IMG/VR virus record: IMGVR_UViG_3300011115_000934
Coordinates: 1 to 64,000 of that record
Reading direction: 5' to 3' (one strand)
Source: a virus
DNA length: 64,000 nt
Below the pieces are notes generated by a model. The model saw only the letters and a program-made list of their open reading frames with translations. It searched no databases and had not been told where the DNA came from. Positions 33,240-42,724 of the stretch are shown here, piece after piece (positions within the stretch are counted from its first letter, which is position 1; each line of letters begins with the position of its first letter). A program made the position numbers and the translations under genes.

Positions 33240-35219
33240 ATGGCAAACTATACAAAATTACAACTTTCAAAGAAACTACTACAAGTAGAATCAGCAATTA
33301 ACAGTTTGAGAAAAACTCAATGTTCAAAATCTGAGCAAGGAGTAATTAAAGAGCAGATCACACGATTAAAACAAGCTAAGAATACTCTTACAGGTTTGCT
33401 AAAAGAAGAGATGACACCAGCCGAAGCACAAGCTAAGAAGTCTGCCATAGCTCTTCAACAAGAAAAGATAAAAGACGCTACAAAGCAACTTCAGACAGCA
33501 AAATCTCCATTAGAGAAAAAAGCAGCACAAGACGCTTTAGTAGCTGCAAAAGAAGACCTAACACAAGCAACCGCAACCCAAGAAAGTATTTCGGAAGAAA
33601 CAAGAAAATACACTACACAAGAATCAGCAGCAGTTGGAAAAGCAGTTGCTAAATCTCTATTAAAAGTTCTTAGAGCAGAAGGAGATGAAGTTGTAGGTTT
33701 AAGACTTACAGGATTAGGTGTTGATAAATTTAACATAAATGTTCAATACGGAAACGACAGAGGATCGGATATTTTTAAATTCAACCTTAATCCAGAAGGA
33801 ACAGCTATTATATTAGACTTAGGAAACGAACCAATAGAGCTAGTAGACTTTATTATCACACAGGGTAATACCGTTTCTCTTCCAACTCCTGAGCTAGAAG
33901 ATAAGTTGAGTGATGCAATGAAAAAGTACGTTGGAGAACCGTCAAATGATGAATACGATCAAATGGCTGCAATGGAACCTGAGCATGATGAGTCACAAAT
34001 CAACAAGTATATTAACGAGGATGACTATTTACAATCGGATGACGAATCTTCAATGGCAAAGTCGCAATTAAAATCCATTCAATCAAATGCAAGTAAGTTA
34101 ATAAATATAATTGGAGATGATGAGCAATTGGATGCTTGGATTCAATCTAAATTAACAAAAGCAGAAGACTATTTAGATGCAGCAGCAGGATACTTAGAAT
34201 CAGAAGAAGGAGAACAAGAGCAAGGATCCGTAACAGTAGCACTAGCATTAAATGAAAAAAAAGGAACTTGTTGTCATAAATGTGGACATGTTCACGTGAA
34301 AGGAACACCACACCCTTCTCCATACTTTACAGGTAAAAGAAGTTGTGAGTTTAACAATACCAACGAAGCATTAGATGCAGTTGGAAAAGAGGATGACGAT
34401 ATCAATAATGATGGAAAAGTTGATAAAACAGATAAGTATTTAAAAAATAGAAGAAGTGTTATTTCTAAAAAACTATCAGAAGGAACAGTAAAAGATTTCT
34501 TTAAAGATCCAATGCATGCAGCGGATGCTAGAGGATGGATTAGAAATCCAAAACTAACAGATACTCAAAGAAGAGATAAGATTAAAGCAGTAATGAAAGA
34601 TCCTTCTAAATTTAATGACTTAATGGATGCTTTTACAGATGAATTAGGAAACATAAAAAATGTAGTGTCTAAGAAAGAACTAAAAGAAATAATGCTAGAA
34701 GCATACGTTGAGGTTCTTCAAGAAGAAGAAGGAGCAGTTCTTAAAACTTCTACTCAAGAAATATTAGGAAAATTTCCTACAGTTAAGAAAACACTAACAT
34801 CCCTATTCACATCAGAATTCCCAGAATTTGTAACGGACGTAAGATGGGTAGTTCCAAAACCTTCCACATTTGCAGTTGATCTTAAAAATGGTCAATCATT
34901 CAATATTAAATGGATGGGTAAAGGATTCGAAGCACAAATTGAAGGTAAAAAATACTACCTAAACGATCTTCCAGATTATCAACAAGCATTGGATAAATTA
35001 AACGACCTTCTTAAAAACGGACCAATCTCACAAGGTGAAGAACCAGGTGGAGAAGAATTCGGAGCACCAGCAGAACCTGCAGCAGCAGGAGGCGGTGGAG
35101 GTGGAGACTTTCCAGGTGGAGAAGCCGGAGGAGAAGAACCAGCAGCTGAATTCGGAGCAGAAGAAGCTCCAGCAGGAGATGAAGGAGGAGCAGAACCAGA
35201 AACACCAGAAGCACTATAA
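33240..35219 (+). CDS. Modular acidic phage polyprotein (659 aa)
   Basis: Modules in order: helical region (1-120) ending in SISE119; beta-rich domain (125-215); helical module [20 protein letters not shown] (285-304), known to me from virion proteins of marine T4-like phages; Cys/His zinc-binding-like segment (Cys344, 345, 348, 369); EF-hand-like loop with Asp387, Asn389, Asp391, Asp395, Asp398; a domain at 410-470; leader-like helix [19 protein letters not shown] (477-495); beta domain (500-590); and a Gly/Glu/Ala/Pro-rich acidic tail. Several (L/I)xE sites fall between modules (LLKE, LSE414, LQE495). This suggests cleavage in the prohead. ATG 33240 follows a TATCTTTA without a -33 element. 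Confidence 0.75.
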   Translation: MANYTKLQLSKKLLQVESAINSLRKTQCSKSEQGVIKEQITRLKQAKNTLTGLLKEEMTPAEAQAKKSAIALQQEKIKDATKQLQTAKSPLEKKAAQDALVAAKEDLTQATATQESISEETRKYTTQESAAVGKAVAKSLLKVLRAEGDEVVGLRLTGLGVDKFNINVQYGNDRGSDIFKFNLNPEGTAIILDLGNEPIELVDFIITQGNTVSLPTPELEDKLSDAMKKYVGEPSNDEYDQMAAMEPEHDESQINKYINEDDYLQSDDESSMAKSQLKSIQSNASKLINIIGDDEQLDAWIQSKLTKAEDYLDAAAGYLESEEGEQEQGSVTVALALNEKKGTCCHKCGHVHVKGTPHPSPYFTGKRSCEFNNTNEALDAVGKEDDDINNDGKVDKTDKYLKNRRSVISKKLSEGTVKDFFKDPMHAADARGWIRNPKLTDTQRRDKIKAVMKDPSKFNDLMDAFTDELGNIKNVVSKKELKEIMLEAYVEVLQEEEGAVLKTSTQEILGKFPTVKKTLTSLFTSEFPEFVTDVRWVVPKPSTFAVDLKNGQSFNIKWMGKGFEAQIEGKKYYLNDLPDYQQALDKLNDLLKNGPISQGEEPGGEEFGAPAEPAAAGGGGGGDFPGGEAGGEEPAAEFGAEEAPAGDEGGAEPETPEAL

Positions 35220-36298
35220 TGAGCGTAGTAGATAAAATAGTTACAGAATGGGCCTTTCGTTGTAAGAAAGGATACCCAGATATGAATAATCCTGATGATA
35301 TGAAAATACTAAAAGAGATTTATTCACAGTTTGGTATTGTACAAGAAGAGGAAAAACCTGAGGAAGAGGAAATATCTATATCAGTAGCTGATATAAAAGG
35401 AGTATTAGGATCAATTAAAGACGATCAAGATGCAATAAAATATATATACAAATACATAAAAGGTAGATCAAGAAATACAGAACTACAAACAGTATTGACT
35501 AGAGCAAACATAAATGCAAAAACTATATCAGGAATGAATGCTCCTAAGGCTATTTTTGACATACTAACACATAACGATGATTTAGAAAACTTTATGCAAT
35601 ACGTAAAGAGCGATAAACATCTAACCTATCCAACTTTAGGAGAAGGAGGTAACTTAGTCGATAAATTAGCAGTCACAGGTATATCGAGAAAGAGTATTGA
35701 AGAGCTTATTGGGTTAGGAGGATTTGAGGGAGGAAGAGGAGTTGGTAAGGGAGAAGTTGCATTAGCACTTCTTGTAGACGACCTAAGCATGAGAGAAGGA
35801 TCTGGAGACTTAGATTGGCAAGGAAAGTACGTAGAGGTAAAAGGATCAGGAGGACGTATGGGAGGTAGAAATACTAAAATTCCCGAAAACCTAAGCCTAG
35901 TAAAAAGATACAGACAAGCAAACCCACCAATTGCATCAAAAAGGTTAAACGAAATAATCCCAGCACTACTACAACAAGGTACTCCAAAAGAAGATCTTCG
36001 CAAAGAGTGCGAGGAACTAATAGATAGCATATATCCACAAGGAAAAGGTAGTGCATACATTACAGCGGAAAACTTGGGTAATTCAAAAGAGTTGAGAGCA
36101 GCATTTCAAAAAGCATATTTTTACAACTACCTAAATACAGAAGGAGTAGACTACTTGCTTATGCTAAATACATCTTCAACAGGATTGGGTAGGTACATTA
36201 ATCTACCTGTAAGCAAAGTGGGAGCATATGTAGAAGAGCATCCAACAATAACTTCTCCAATAAACTTGGATGAGAGTACACCACAGATAAAAGTATAG
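35219..36298 (+). CDS. PD-(D/E)XK-like nuclease protein (359 aa)
   Basis: A nuclease-like core: GKGEVALALL (Glu179), GSGDLDWQGKYVEVKGSGGR with Asp197/Asp199 and Glu206-Val-Lys208, the spacing of restriction-endonuclease-like folds. The N-terminal region (EWAFRCKKGYPDMNNPDDM) is a separate small domain, and residues 44-51 are poly-Glu. The C-terminus is alpha-beta. It could cut host DNA or resolve phage DNA. It is coupled to the modular protein upstream by a TAATG junction. Confidence 0.75.
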   Translation: MSVVDKIVTEWAFRCKKGYPDMNNPDDMKILKEIYSQFGIVQEEEKPEEEEISISVADIKGVLGSIKDDQDAIKYIYKYIKGRSRNTELQTVLTRANINAKTISGMNAPKAIFDILTHNDDLENFMQYVKSDKHLTYPTLGEGGNLVDKLAVTGISRKSIEELIGLGGFEGGRGVGKGEVALALLVDDLSMREGSGDLDWQGKYVEVKGSGGRMGGRNTKIPENLSLVKRYRQANPPIASKRLNEIIPALLQQGTPKEDLRKECEELIDSIYPQGKGSAYITAENLGNSKELRAAFQKAYFYNYLNTEGVDYLLMLNTSSTGLGRYINLPVSKVGAYVEEHPTITSPINLDESTPQIKV

Positions 36299-36315
36299 GT
36301 AACAGAAAAATAAAC

Positions 36316-36323
36316 TATTTATA
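36316..36323 (+). promoter_or_regulatory. Putative late promoter TATTTATA
   Basis: ACTATTTATAAACA ends 18 nt before the ATG at 36342, in a 43-nt gap. Confidence 0.6.
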
Positions 36324-36341
36324 AACAAAATAAAAACACAA

Positions 36342-37934
36342 ATGGCAGATAATTTTAATTTAAGAGCATTCTTATCAGAGAATAAACTTACAAAGAACGC
36401 ACAACTTCTAAAAGAGCAAGAATCACAACACACACCCGAAGAGGAACTATACTACAAAATAGTAGAACAACTTGATATAGCAGGCCTAACAGGAGAAGTA
36501 ACTGTAGCACTTCACTCAACCCACGGTATGCCTAAACCAGAATTCCAAGTAATGAATGCAGATGATGCTGCGTGGATGATCGCAGAAGCAGTAGTAGAGG
36601 CCGAAGCAGATGTAGACGATATACTGTTTGCACAAGGTGATGAAATAGATCAACAAGGAGAACTTGACCCAGAAACAGAAGGACTTGAATGTGGATTAGA
36701 GATTGCAATTGTAGATGTTGGTACCTATGAGATTTATCAAGGTTCTAACAAAGGAGGAGAAGACAATCTTGACGAAGGAAGTTACTCAGACAGCTACGAT
36801 ACACCAGCTGCTAAAAAAGTAGGAGGACAACTTCAATCAGCAATTCATGACGTACGGTCTCGTAGTGAGATTGATCCAACAATAGATAAACTAATTGCAG
36901 CAGCAGAGCAAGAAACACAAAGTCAAGTAACTTCTTCTGAAAAAAGAATACTATCATCACAAGGATACCACATCTATAGCAATAATGCAGAAATGGAAAG
37001 AGAAGGAACACAAAATAAAAAACCAATGATGAAAGAAACAAAATTAACTGCTAAAGAAAGACGTTTAGTAGAAATGGTAAACAATGCCATGGGAATGAAA
37101 AAAGAAAACCACCTAGGATATGCAACTCATGACGAGGATCAAGAATTCGATCCAGGACATGACATCGAACAAGCACAACACGATATTGAAAGACAATACG
37201 AGGGAGAAGATTACGGCACTAATGCAGTTACAGGAAAGCCTTTACCTAAACCAGATCCAATCGTAGAAGATGGAATGGCTGACGAAACTGTAATACCTGA
37301 ATACAATACAATCGACGAGTTAATGAATAGCATTGACCACGGAACTAACGAGGTAGCAGAAAAGCATAAAATGGAGCAAATGAAAAAGATTGCTGAAGCA
37401 TTAAGAATGAAAGCAAAGAAAATGGAAGAAAGTGAGCATGCTGCACACATTAGTCCAAAAGACTTAAAGCAATTAGCAACAGATGCTGCAAAGTTAGAAA
37501 AAGCAGCAGAAAAGTTAAAAGCAGCATTCGATAAAAAATTCAACAAAAAAGAAAAACCAGCTTCAGCTGCAAAAGCAGAAAAAGTAGAAGCATTACAAGA
37601 AAATAGAATGGAAAATTTTGATTTAAAAAAGTTCTTAGTAGAGAACAAATTGACTACCAACTCTAGAATGGTAAATGAAGAGTTAAAATTTATAGATGCG
37701 ACTGATCCGGTAAGAAACAAAGGAGGTGACCAACACCTAAAACTTTCAGACTTAGTACCAGGAAAAACAGTAATTGCACTTAATAAACATTACAGTAATA
37801 AAGCTGAATTAGAAGATGAAGCAGGAACCTTTATAGAAGTAGACGAAAACGATTACATACACTGGAAAACTAAGGACGGCAAAGATAAAGTATGGAAATA
37901 CTTTGAAGATCTAGCAATAATTAAAAACCTATAA
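36342..37934 (+). CDS. Acidic protein with two copies of a leader peptide; likely polyprotein (530 aa)
   Basis: The N-terminus NFNLRAFLSENKLTKN (4-19) recurs inside the protein as NFDLKKFLVENKLTTN (425-440). The internal copy begins with its own Met423 and follows directly after LQE420-Asn-Arg, a good prohead-protease site. Both copies end in (L)xE sites themselves (LSE13, LVE434). The stretch between is acidic and helical with coiled coils (residues 320-415), and the last 90 residues are a small beta-domain (VPGKTVIALNKHY). I read this as two precursor proteins in tandem, each with its own head-targeting peptide. Function of the mature parts unknown. Confidence 0.75.
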   Translation: MADNFNLRAFLSENKLTKNAQLLKEQESQHTPEEELYYKIVEQLDIAGLTGEVTVALHSTHGMPKPEFQVMNADDAAWMIAEAVVEAEADVDDILFAQGDEIDQQGELDPETEGLECGLEIAIVDVGTYEIYQGSNKGGEDNLDEGSYSDSYDTPAAKKVGGQLQSAIHDVRSRSEIDPTIDKLIAAAEQETQSQVTSSEKRILSSQGYHIYSNNAEMEREGTQNKKPMMKETKLTAKERRLVEMVNNAMGMKKENHLGYATHDEDQEFDPGHDIEQAQHDIERQYEGEDYGTNAVTGKPLPKPDPIVEDGMADETVIPEYNTIDELMNSIDHGTNEVAEKHKMEQMKKIAEALRMKAKKMEESEHAAHISPKDLKQLATDAAKLEKAAEKLKAAFDKKFNKKEKPASAAKAEKVEALQENRMENFDLKKFLVENKLTTNSRMVNEELKFIDATDPVRNKGGDQHLKLSDLVPGKTVIALNKHYSNKAELEDEAGTFIEVDENDYIHWKTKDGKDKVWKYFEDLAIIKNL

Positions 37935-37944
37935 GAACAAACAT

Positions 37945-37972
37945 AACCCACCCCACAAAGGTGGGTTTTTTT
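37945..37972 (+). terminator. Rho-independent terminator
   Basis: Perfect 8-bp stem AACCCACC/GGTGGGTT with 7-nt loop, then a run of T. Ends the accessory block. Its stem is nearly identical to that of the terminator at 44532. Confidence 0.9.
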
Positions 37973-37981
37973 ATATCCATA

Positions 37982-37989
37982 TATTTATT
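37982..37989 (+). promoter_or_regulatory. Putative late promoter TATTTATT
   Basis: ATATTTATTATA ends 17 nt before the terminase ATG at 38007, just after the terminator. Confidence 0.6.
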
Positions 37990-38006
37990 ATATATAATTA
38001 TATAAT

Positions 38007-39581
38007 ATGTCACAACAAGATATCAAACAAATAGTTGCACAGGAATACGTAAAGTGTGCAAAAGATCCGGCATACTTCATGAAGAAGTATTGCTATATTC
38101 AACATCCAACAAGAGGTAGAATTTTATTTAACCTCTATCCGTTCCAAGAAGGAGTATTACATTTATTCAGAGATGAAAAAATGTTAATAACTCTTAAGTC
38201 AAGACAGTTAGGAATATCAACACTAGCCTCAGCATACGCTTTATGGTTAATGATCTTCCACAAAGATAAAAACGTACTAGCATTAGCGATTACTCAAGCA
38301 ACAGCTAGAAACCTTGTAACCAAAACAATTTTCATGTATGAGAATTTACCAAAATGGTTACAACTTCCTTTCTTAGAAAAGAATAAGCTATCAATGAGAC
38401 TTAAAAACGGTTCTAAAATAACAGCTAAATCTTCCAATTCAGATGCAGCTCGTTCAGAAGCAGTATCTTTATTACTAATAGATGAGGCAGCTTTCATCGA
38501 TAACATTGAAGAAACATTTACAGCAGCTCAACAAACACTTGCAACAGGGGGTCAATGTATGGCTCTTTCTACTCCAAATGGTGTAGGAAACTGGTTTCAC
38601 AAAACATGGGAAAAAGCAGAAGCAGGAGAGAATGGATTTGTACCCATTAAACTAAAATGGGATGTACATCCTGAGAGAGCACAAGACTGGAGAGATGAAC
38701 AATCAAGACAATTAGGAGAAAAGCATGCAGCACAGGAATGTGATTGTGATTTCTTATCATCTGGAGATACAGTAATAGAAGTTGAGAATATGACCTTTTA
38801 TGAAGAAACCTATGTAAAAGATCCAACTGAAAGAAGAGGGGTTGATGGAAATCTTTGGATATGGGAATCACCTGACTACCAAAAATCTTATATGGTTGTT
38901 GCCGATGTCGCTAGAGGGGATTCTACCGATTATTCTGGCTTCCATGTATTCGATATTGAAAGCTGTACACAAGTTGCAGAATACAAAGGTAAAATATCTC
39001 CTAAAGAATACGGAAACGTATTGGTAGGAATAGCAACAGAATATTGCGATGCACTTTTAGTAATAGAAAATGCAAATATTGGATGGTCAACAATCGAACA
39101 AGTAATATCCAGAGAATATAAAAACCTATACTACTCGTCAAGATCGGATACTGAAACAGTTGAATCATATATGGCCAAATACGAAAGAGATAAACTGGTA
39201 CCAGGATTTACAATGTCTTTAAAAACCAGACCTTTAGTAATTGCTAAGATGACTGAGTACGTTCGAGAAAGATCAGTTATAGTACAATCAAAAAGGTTGC
39301 TAGGAGAAATGCGTGTATTCATATGGAGAAACGGTAAGGCCCAAGCACAATCAGGATACAATGATGATTTAGTTATGTCTTTTGCTACAGCTTTGTACGT
39401 AAGGGATACTGCAATTCGTATGAGACAACAGGGATTAGATCTTTCAAGAGCCACAATGAATGCATTTGTAGGACTGAACCAAAGGCAGACTGGAGTATAT
39501 AACGTTGCTCCTAGACAAAATAATCCCTATCTTATGGAAACACCTGGTGGCCAAGAGGATCTTACGTGGCTATTAGGATAA
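38007..39581 (+). CDS. gp17: Terminase large subunit gp17 (524 aa)
   Basis: ATPase domain: Walker A-like LKSRQLGIST (63-72), Walker B LLLIDEAAF (Asp159, Glu160), coupling motif STPNG. Nuclease domain: VADVARGDSTDYSG (Asp300), VIENANIGWSTIE, and GYNDDLVMSFA (Asp453, Asp454), all typical of T4-type large terminases. The enzyme cuts concatemeric DNA and pumps it into the prohead by ATP hydrolysis. Length is a little shorter than T4 gp17 (610 aa). No small subunit gene is recognisable next to it. Confidence 0.95.
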   Translation: MSQQDIKQIVAQEYVKCAKDPAYFMKKYCYIQHPTRGRILFNLYPFQEGVLHLFRDEKMLITLKSRQLGISTLASAYALWLMIFHKDKNVLALAITQATARNLVTKTIFMYENLPKWLQLPFLEKNKLSMRLKNGSKITAKSSNSDAARSEAVSLLLIDEAAFIDNIEETFTAAQQTLATGGQCMALSTPNGVGNWFHKTWEKAEAGENGFVPIKLKWDVHPERAQDWRDEQSRQLGEKHAAQECDCDFLSSGDTVIEVENMTFYEETYVKDPTERRGVDGNLWIWESPDYQKSYMVVADVARGDSTDYSGFHVFDIESCTQVAEYKGKISPKEYGNVLVGIATEYCDALLVIENANIGWSTIEQVISREYKNLYYSSRSDTETVESYMAKYERDKLVPGFTMSLKTRPLVIAKMTEYVRERSVIVQSKRLLGEMRVFIWRNGKAQAQSGYNDDLVMSFATALYVRDTAIRMRQQGLDLSRATMNAFVGLNQRQTGVYNVAPRQNNPYLMETPGGQEDLTWLLG

Positions 39582-39586
39582 GTTAC

Positions 39587-39594
39587 TATTTATA
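39587..39594 (+). promoter_or_regulatory. Putative late promoter TATTTATA
   Basis: ACTATTTATAAATAAAAC ends 17 nt before the portal ATG at 39612. Confidence 0.6.
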
Positions 39595-39611
39595 AATAAA
39601 ACATTTCACAA

Positions 39612-41471
39612 ATGGCAGAAAGAAATTTATTCACCTCACTCCAGAGACTGTTCTCAACAGACATATTAGTTAGAAACGTAGGAGGAGACGAGTTGAAGAT
39701 TGCTGATGTTAACCACATTCAATCAACAGGGAAGTATCAAACCAATTCACTATTGGATAGGTTTTCTCGTTTATACATATACAATAATAAAAACATATTT
39801 AATCCGAACCTAAACTACCAAACACTTAGGATACAACTTTATTCGGATTACGAAGCAATGGATACAGATGCAATTATTGCTTCCACTTTGGATGTACTAG
39901 CAGATGAATCCACTTTAAAAAGTGCAATGGGAGAAGTTCTTTCCATTAAATCTACAGATGAAAATATACAAAGAGTCCTTTATAACCTTTATTACGATGT
40001 ACTAAATATCGAATTTAATCTATGGTCATGGGTTAGAAATATGTGTAAGTATGGGGACTTCTTTTTAAAATTAGAAATATCAGAAAAATTTGGTGTTTAT
40101 AATGTACTTCCTTATACAGTTTACCACATGGTAAGACATGAGGGAATGGATAAAGAAGATCCAACCAAAGTAACATTCTCAATTGATCCAGACGGATTAG
40201 CAGCTTCATCAGATCCAAACTATATTCCAAATAATAGTAAACAAACAATCACTTTAGACAATTACGAAGTAGCCCATTTCAGACTACTATCAGATACAAA
40301 CTACTTACCATACGGTAGATCTTATATTGAACCAGCTAGAAAAATTTACAAGCAATTAACTCTTATGGAGGATGCGATGTTGATTCATAGAATCATGAGA
40401 GCTCCAGAAAAGAGAATGTTCTACATTAACGTAGGATCTATTCCACCAAATGAAGTTGAGCAGTTTATGCAAAAAACTATTAACAGTATTAAGAAAACTC
40501 CTTATGTTGATCCACAAACAGGTCAATATAACTTGAAGTTTAACATGCAAAACATGATGGAGGATTTCTACCTACCAGTTAGGGGTGGTGATACTTCAAC
40601 TCGTATTGATACTACAAAAGGATTAGAGTATGATGGTACAAATGATATCGAATACTTAAGAGATAAAATGTTTGCAGCACTTAAAGTGCCAAAAGCATAT
40701 TTTGGATACGAAAAAGATTTGACAGGAAAAGCAACTCTAGCAGCTGAAGATATTCGTTTTGCCAGAACAGTAGAAAGACTTCAAAGAATTGTAGAGAGTG
40801 AATTAACTAAAATTGGTTTAGTGCATTTATACGCTCAAGGATTTACAAAAGAATCTCTTACCAATTTTGAGATTAAATTAACAACTCCTTCTATCATCTA
40901 CGAACAAGAAAAAGTAGCTCTTTGGAAAGAGAAAGTTGACCTAGCAACTCAAATACAAGCAACAAAACTATTCTCATCAGATTACATCTACGATAAACTA
41001 TTTGATATCTCAGAAGACAGCTATAACGAAATGAGAGATCTTATTAGAGAGGATAGCAAAAGATCATTTAGAATATCTCAAATAGAGAATGAGGGTAACG
41101 ATCCAGTATCAACAGGAACTTCTTTTGGAACACCTCACGATTTAGCTACAATTTACGGATCAAGAGAGCAGGGAGAATTACCAGCAGGGTACGATGAGAA
41201 TGCAACAATAGGAAGACCAAGAGAGAAATTCTCAATACTAGGAACACAAGCAGATCCAGTAGGAGGAAGAGATAGATTGGGAGTTCATGGAATGAAAGGT
41301 GGGTATCCAAGTGATCCTGAAAATGTAAGAGAAGGTATGAATAATACAATGTCAGTTTTTCTAAGAAACAAAGATCTGTTTCCAACCAAGAAACAAAACA
41401 TCTTTGAGGAAGAGGTAGAAACACCATCAGATCTTTTAAATGAAAATAACATTAAAGATTTAGATAACTAA
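39612..41471 (+). CDS. gp20: Portal protein gp20 (619 aa)
   Basis: T4-type portal: YSDYEAMDTDAIIASTLDVL near residue 80, the FNLWSWVRNMCKYGDFFLKL segment (about 135-154), the HFRLLSDTNYLPYGRS clip/wing motif (about 221-236), and DAMLIHRIMRAPEKRMFYI (about 254-272). Twelve copies form the DNA gate at one head vertex. The C-terminal 90 residues are low-complexity and acidic. Order terminase-portal-protease-scaffold-capsid matches T4-like phages. Confidence 0.95.
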   Translation: MAERNLFTSLQRLFSTDILVRNVGGDELKIADVNHIQSTGKYQTNSLLDRFSRLYIYNNKNIFNPNLNYQTLRIQLYSDYEAMDTDAIIASTLDVLADESTLKSAMGEVLSIKSTDENIQRVLYNLYYDVLNIEFNLWSWVRNMCKYGDFFLKLEISEKFGVYNVLPYTVYHMVRHEGMDKEDPTKVTFSIDPDGLAASSDPNYIPNNSKQTITLDNYEVAHFRLLSDTNYLPYGRSYIEPARKIYKQLTLMEDAMLIHRIMRAPEKRMFYINVGSIPPNEVEQFMQKTINSIKKTPYVDPQTGQYNLKFNMQNMMEDFYLPVRGGDTSTRIDTTKGLEYDGTNDIEYLRDKMFAALKVPKAYFGYEKDLTGKATLAAEDIRFARTVERLQRIVESELTKIGLVHLYAQGFTKESLTNFEIKLTTPSIIYEQEKVALWKEKVDLATQIQATKLFSSDYIYDKLFDISEDSYNEMRDLIREDSKRSFRISQIENEGNDPVSTGTSFGTPHDLATIYGSREQGELPAGYDENATIGRPREKFSILGTQADPVGGRDRLGVHGMKGGYPSDPENVREGMNNTMSVFLRNKDLFPTKKQNIFEEEVETPSDLLNENNIKDLDN

Positions 41472-41475
41472 ACAC

Positions 41476-41483
41476 TATTTATA
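41476..41483 (+). promoter_or_regulatory. Putative late promoter TATTTATA
   Basis: ACTATTTATAACAA ends 17 nt before the ATG at 41501. Confidence 0.6.
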
Positions 41484-41500
41484 ACAAAGACATACCTAAG

Positions 41501-42355
41501 ATGCGTATTAAACACAGTAAGTATAAAAACACGGGCTTAATATTTGAACTATTAGTAAAACAAATAGCAGCGGACACCTTATCGAAAAGAGACTCCCCAG
41601 CTTTGACAGTACTAAGAAAGTTCTATACAGGAAACACGACCCTTGTAAGAGAATTCAAATTATACGATTTTGTATTAAAAAATAAAGGAGTAGGACCTAA
41701 AAAAGCAGAATCAATACTTAGCACAATTGTAGAGATTTCTAGAAAGCTTGATGCAAAGTCTCTTAGTAAACAAAAATACGAATTAATAAAAGAACTTAAA
41801 AGTCACTACGATTTAGAAGAATTCTTTTCTATTAAAGTTGAATCATACAAGCCATTAGCAGCTCTTTACTGTTTGATGGAAGCACAATCAACAGCAGGTC
41901 TTGTAGACCTAGATGTATTTGTTGATAATAAAACTACAATACTTGAGCATTTAACTCAAAGTAAAACAGATAACGGACAAGTAAAAAATGCTTTAATTGA
42001 AGAGTATTCAAAATACGATAAAGATTTAAGACTTTTGACATATAAAATACTTTTAGAAAAATTTAACCACCAATACAAAGATCTACTTCCAGAACAAAAG
42101 AATATTCTAAAAGAATTTATTGTATCTGTTAACTCTTCTACACGATTAAGAAACGTAGTAAATGAGGAAATGACGAAATTGCAAACACAAATTTCTAAAT
42201 TAAAAAAGAATGTTACTGATAAAGTAGTAAAAATTAAATTAGAAGAAATTCAAAAAGCAATTGTTCCTGTAAAAAATACTCAAAAAGTAGACGATAATCA
42301 TTTAGTATCTTTAATGCAGTACTATGAATTGGTAAATGAACTAAAAGCTCTATGA
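41501..42355 (+). CDS. Head-cluster protein of unknown function (284 aa)
   Basis: All-helical, Lys-rich protein opening MRIKHSKYKNTGLIFELLVK. I associate this type of protein with the portal-to-protease interval of marine T4-like phages, but have no name for it. A coiled coil lies at residues 222-252. It overlaps the next gene by 4 nt (ATGA). A prohead assembly role is likely from position only. Confidence 0.7.
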   Translation: MRIKHSKYKNTGLIFELLVKQIAADTLSKRDSPALTVLRKFYTGNTTLVREFKLYDFVLKNKGVGPKKAESILSTIVEISRKLDAKSLSKQKYELIKELKSHYDLEEFFSIKVESYKPLAALYCLMEAQSTAGLVDLDVFVDNKTTILEHLTQSKTDNGQVKNALIEEYSKYDKDLRLLTYKILLEKFNHQYKDLLPEQKNILKEFIVSVNSSTRLRNVVNEEMTKLQTQISKLKKNVTDKVVKIKLEEIQKAIVPVKNTQKVDDNHLVSLMQYYELVNELKAL

Positions 42356-42723
42356 AAAGGTCAAAATTACTTGAGATAATAAGAGAAGTCCTAAGTGAAG
42401 ACGGAGCAATAGGAAACGTAACTGGAGCTATGGATGGTGGAATGGGATCTCCTAAAACACCTAGAGCTTTTGCTAAACCAGGACAAGGAGAAAATTCTGC
42501 TACTAAAGTAATGAAAAAGGATGGATTTAAAACAGTAGCAAGACCAAAACGTCCGTCAAATACTAAGATGTTTGACTATCTAGATGAAATGCATTTTGGA
42601 ACTCCACATGCTTTTGTAACAGAAGCAGAAATGGAAAACAGTGATGCAGTTAAACATACAGAGGAAATGGGTTACAAGCTAGTAAAGAAAACCAACAAAG
42701 CATCAGATAAAAAGAATAAATAA
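42352..42723 (+). CDS. Putative prohead core protein with leader peptide (123 aa)
   Basis: Starts MKRSKLLEIIREVLSED, an amphipathic basic helix ending in LSE16, the best-formed example of the repeated leader plus protease site in this window. The remainder is Gly/Lys-rich, with a central FDYLDEMHFGTPHAFVTE (about 73-90) and a Lys-rich tail. Position between portal and protease matches the small prohead core genes (67/68) of T4, though sequence similarity is not evident. The stop is 1 nt before the next ATG. Confidence 0.7.
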   Translation: MKRSKLLEIIREVLSEDGAIGNVTGAMDGGMGSPKTPRAFAKPGQGENSATKVMKKDGFKTVARPKRPSNTKMFDYLDEMHFGTPHAFVTEAEMENSDAVKHTEEMGYKLVKKTNKASDKKNK

Positions 42724-42724
42724 C

